Shown here: positions 63,615-64,000 of the stretch, in pieces
How the letters are laid out: each line of letters opens with the position of its first letter
How positions within the stretch are numbered: the first letter of the stretch is position 1
Assembly (NCBI RefSeq): GCF_963662255.1
Contig: NW_026912152.1
Span: forward strand, 1-64,000
DNA from: Cinclus cinclus
Taxonomy: Eukaryota > Chordata > Aves > Passeriformes > Cinclidae
Length of the DNA stretch: 64,000 nucleotides
Direction of reading: 5' to 3'
Notes under the pieces: model-generated
What the model saw: only the letters and a program-made list of their open reading frames with translations
Database searches by the model: none
Told to the model about the DNA's origin: nothing
Position numbers and translations under genes: made by a program

Positions 63615-64000
63615 ATGGAGACGGAAAGCTTCTCGGCTAGAACTCGCCTAGAACAACTGCGGCTGCACATTGAGCTGGCCCGGAACGCCCTGCTGAAACT
63701 TGCCTTCTGGCACCACATTCACGGGGCAGCCGTCTTTCTTCGGCCACCTGCCAAGCGGCCCCATATCGCCGCGCTCGTTGCACTCCGCTTGTCAGATTGG
63801 CTTCCCGTGGCGCTGATTTCAGCCTGGCCAAATACTAGCGCTCCGGAGAGCTGTCTCGCAGACAATAATGTCCCGGCATAGAAATTTGTCCTGCAATGTT
63901 CCCTCCTCTTTTCCCACACTGTGTTGCTCTGATGAATGCCTTGAGCATGGAACGACTTAAGGCAGCAAGTATTCCTCGCCGGCCACCTCTCGCTGTGCAA
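63615..64000 (+). repeat. Partial satellite unit, left end only
   Basis: The first 386 bases of a unit (unit 1-386), consensus throughout, cut by the window end. The array continues to the right. Confidence 0.95.

Larger units (their letters stand above)
1..64000 (+). repeat. Tandem array of a 1,380-bp satellite unit, 46.4 copies, head-to-tail
   Basis: The ATGGAGACGG motif recurs at 148, 1529, 2909, 4286, 5665, 7043, 8421, 9800, 11180, 12559, 13938, 15316, 16697 and 18076. From 19455 it recurs every 1,380 bases up to 63615. All sequence between these anchors matches the same unit, always in the same orientation, with no insertion of foreign DNA. The unit is about 57% G+C with about 87 CpG sites (hand counts). 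It has stops in all six frames and no recognisable gene, RNA or transposon. By size and arrangement it is satellite or macrosatellite DNA. Which chromosome region it comes from (centromere, subtelomere, sex chromosome) is not shown by the sequence. I do not recognise the family. Confidence 0.98.
18088..64000. repeat. Right segment of the array, strictly 1,380-bp periodic
   Basis: About 45.9 kb contains no length variation. The 32 full units from 19455 to 63614 span exactly 32 x 1,380 bases. By eye I find 20 substitutions here, in 14 units (one in the unit starting at 18076, the rest in 13 of the 32 following full units). Nineteen of the 32 full units match the consensus exactly. This degree of uniformity means either very recent amplification and homogenisation or an assembler filling an unresolved array with a consensus. 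The scattered private variants argue against simple copy-paste of one unit. Confidence 0.9.

Noticed and set aside
1..64000. CRISPR array, integron or prokaryotic defence island
   Set aside because: The repeat is 1,380 bp with no short repeat-spacer pattern, no variable spacers, no cas or integrase genes and no coding genes at all.
1..64000. Transposable element array (tandem LTR or Helitron copies)
   Set aside because: There are no terminal repeats, target-site duplications, poly-A tails or reverse transcriptase/transposase reading frames in the unit. Copies abut with no junction sequence.

Overview
The whole 64 kb window is one tandem repeat array. A unit of 1,380 bp is repeated head-to-tail in a single orientation. 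I number unit base 1 as the A of the ATGGAGACGG motif, which first occurs at 148. The window holds the last 147 bases of one unit (1-147), 46 complete units (148-63614) and the first 386 bases of another (63615-64000). No other sequence interrupts the array, and neither array edge lies in the window. I found no supportable protein-coding gene, RNA gene, transposon, CRISPR array, replication origin or telomeric repeat.

Two segments differ sharply in texture. In 1-18087 I counted 30 single-base length changes, each adding or dropping a base identical to its neighbour, so unit lengths run from 1,377 to 1,381. From 18088 to 64000 there are no length changes: every unit is exactly 1,380 bp, and only 20 scattered substitutions separate the copies. 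Substitutions are rare in both segments. The indel excess on the left therefore looks like uncorrected long-read consensus error more than biology.

By hand count the unit is about 57% G+C and carries about 87 CpG dinucleotides. That is roughly 0.8 of the number expected from base composition, so there is no strong CpG depletion. No substitution among the copies is a CpG to TpG or CpA change. The unit has stop codons in all six frames. Its longest recurrent open frames (about 120 codons) overlap each other on both strands and show no sign of coding constraint. The clearest internal structures are three short inverted repeats with CTAG in the stem or loop.

The sequence suggests satellite DNA (macrosatellite-sized unit) of a eukaryotic nuclear genome, such as pericentromeric, subtelomeric or sex-chromosome heterochromatin. 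A gene-free array of at least 46 near-identical kilobase units would be very unusual in a prokaryote. The lineage cannot be fixed from the sequence. The lack of CpG decay favours either an organism with little CpG methylation or a very young or germline-unmethylated array. The pattern of shared variants (one in 10 of the 46 complete units, a linked pair in 3) fits recent amplification with ongoing unequal exchange or gene conversion, without a regular higher-order repeat.
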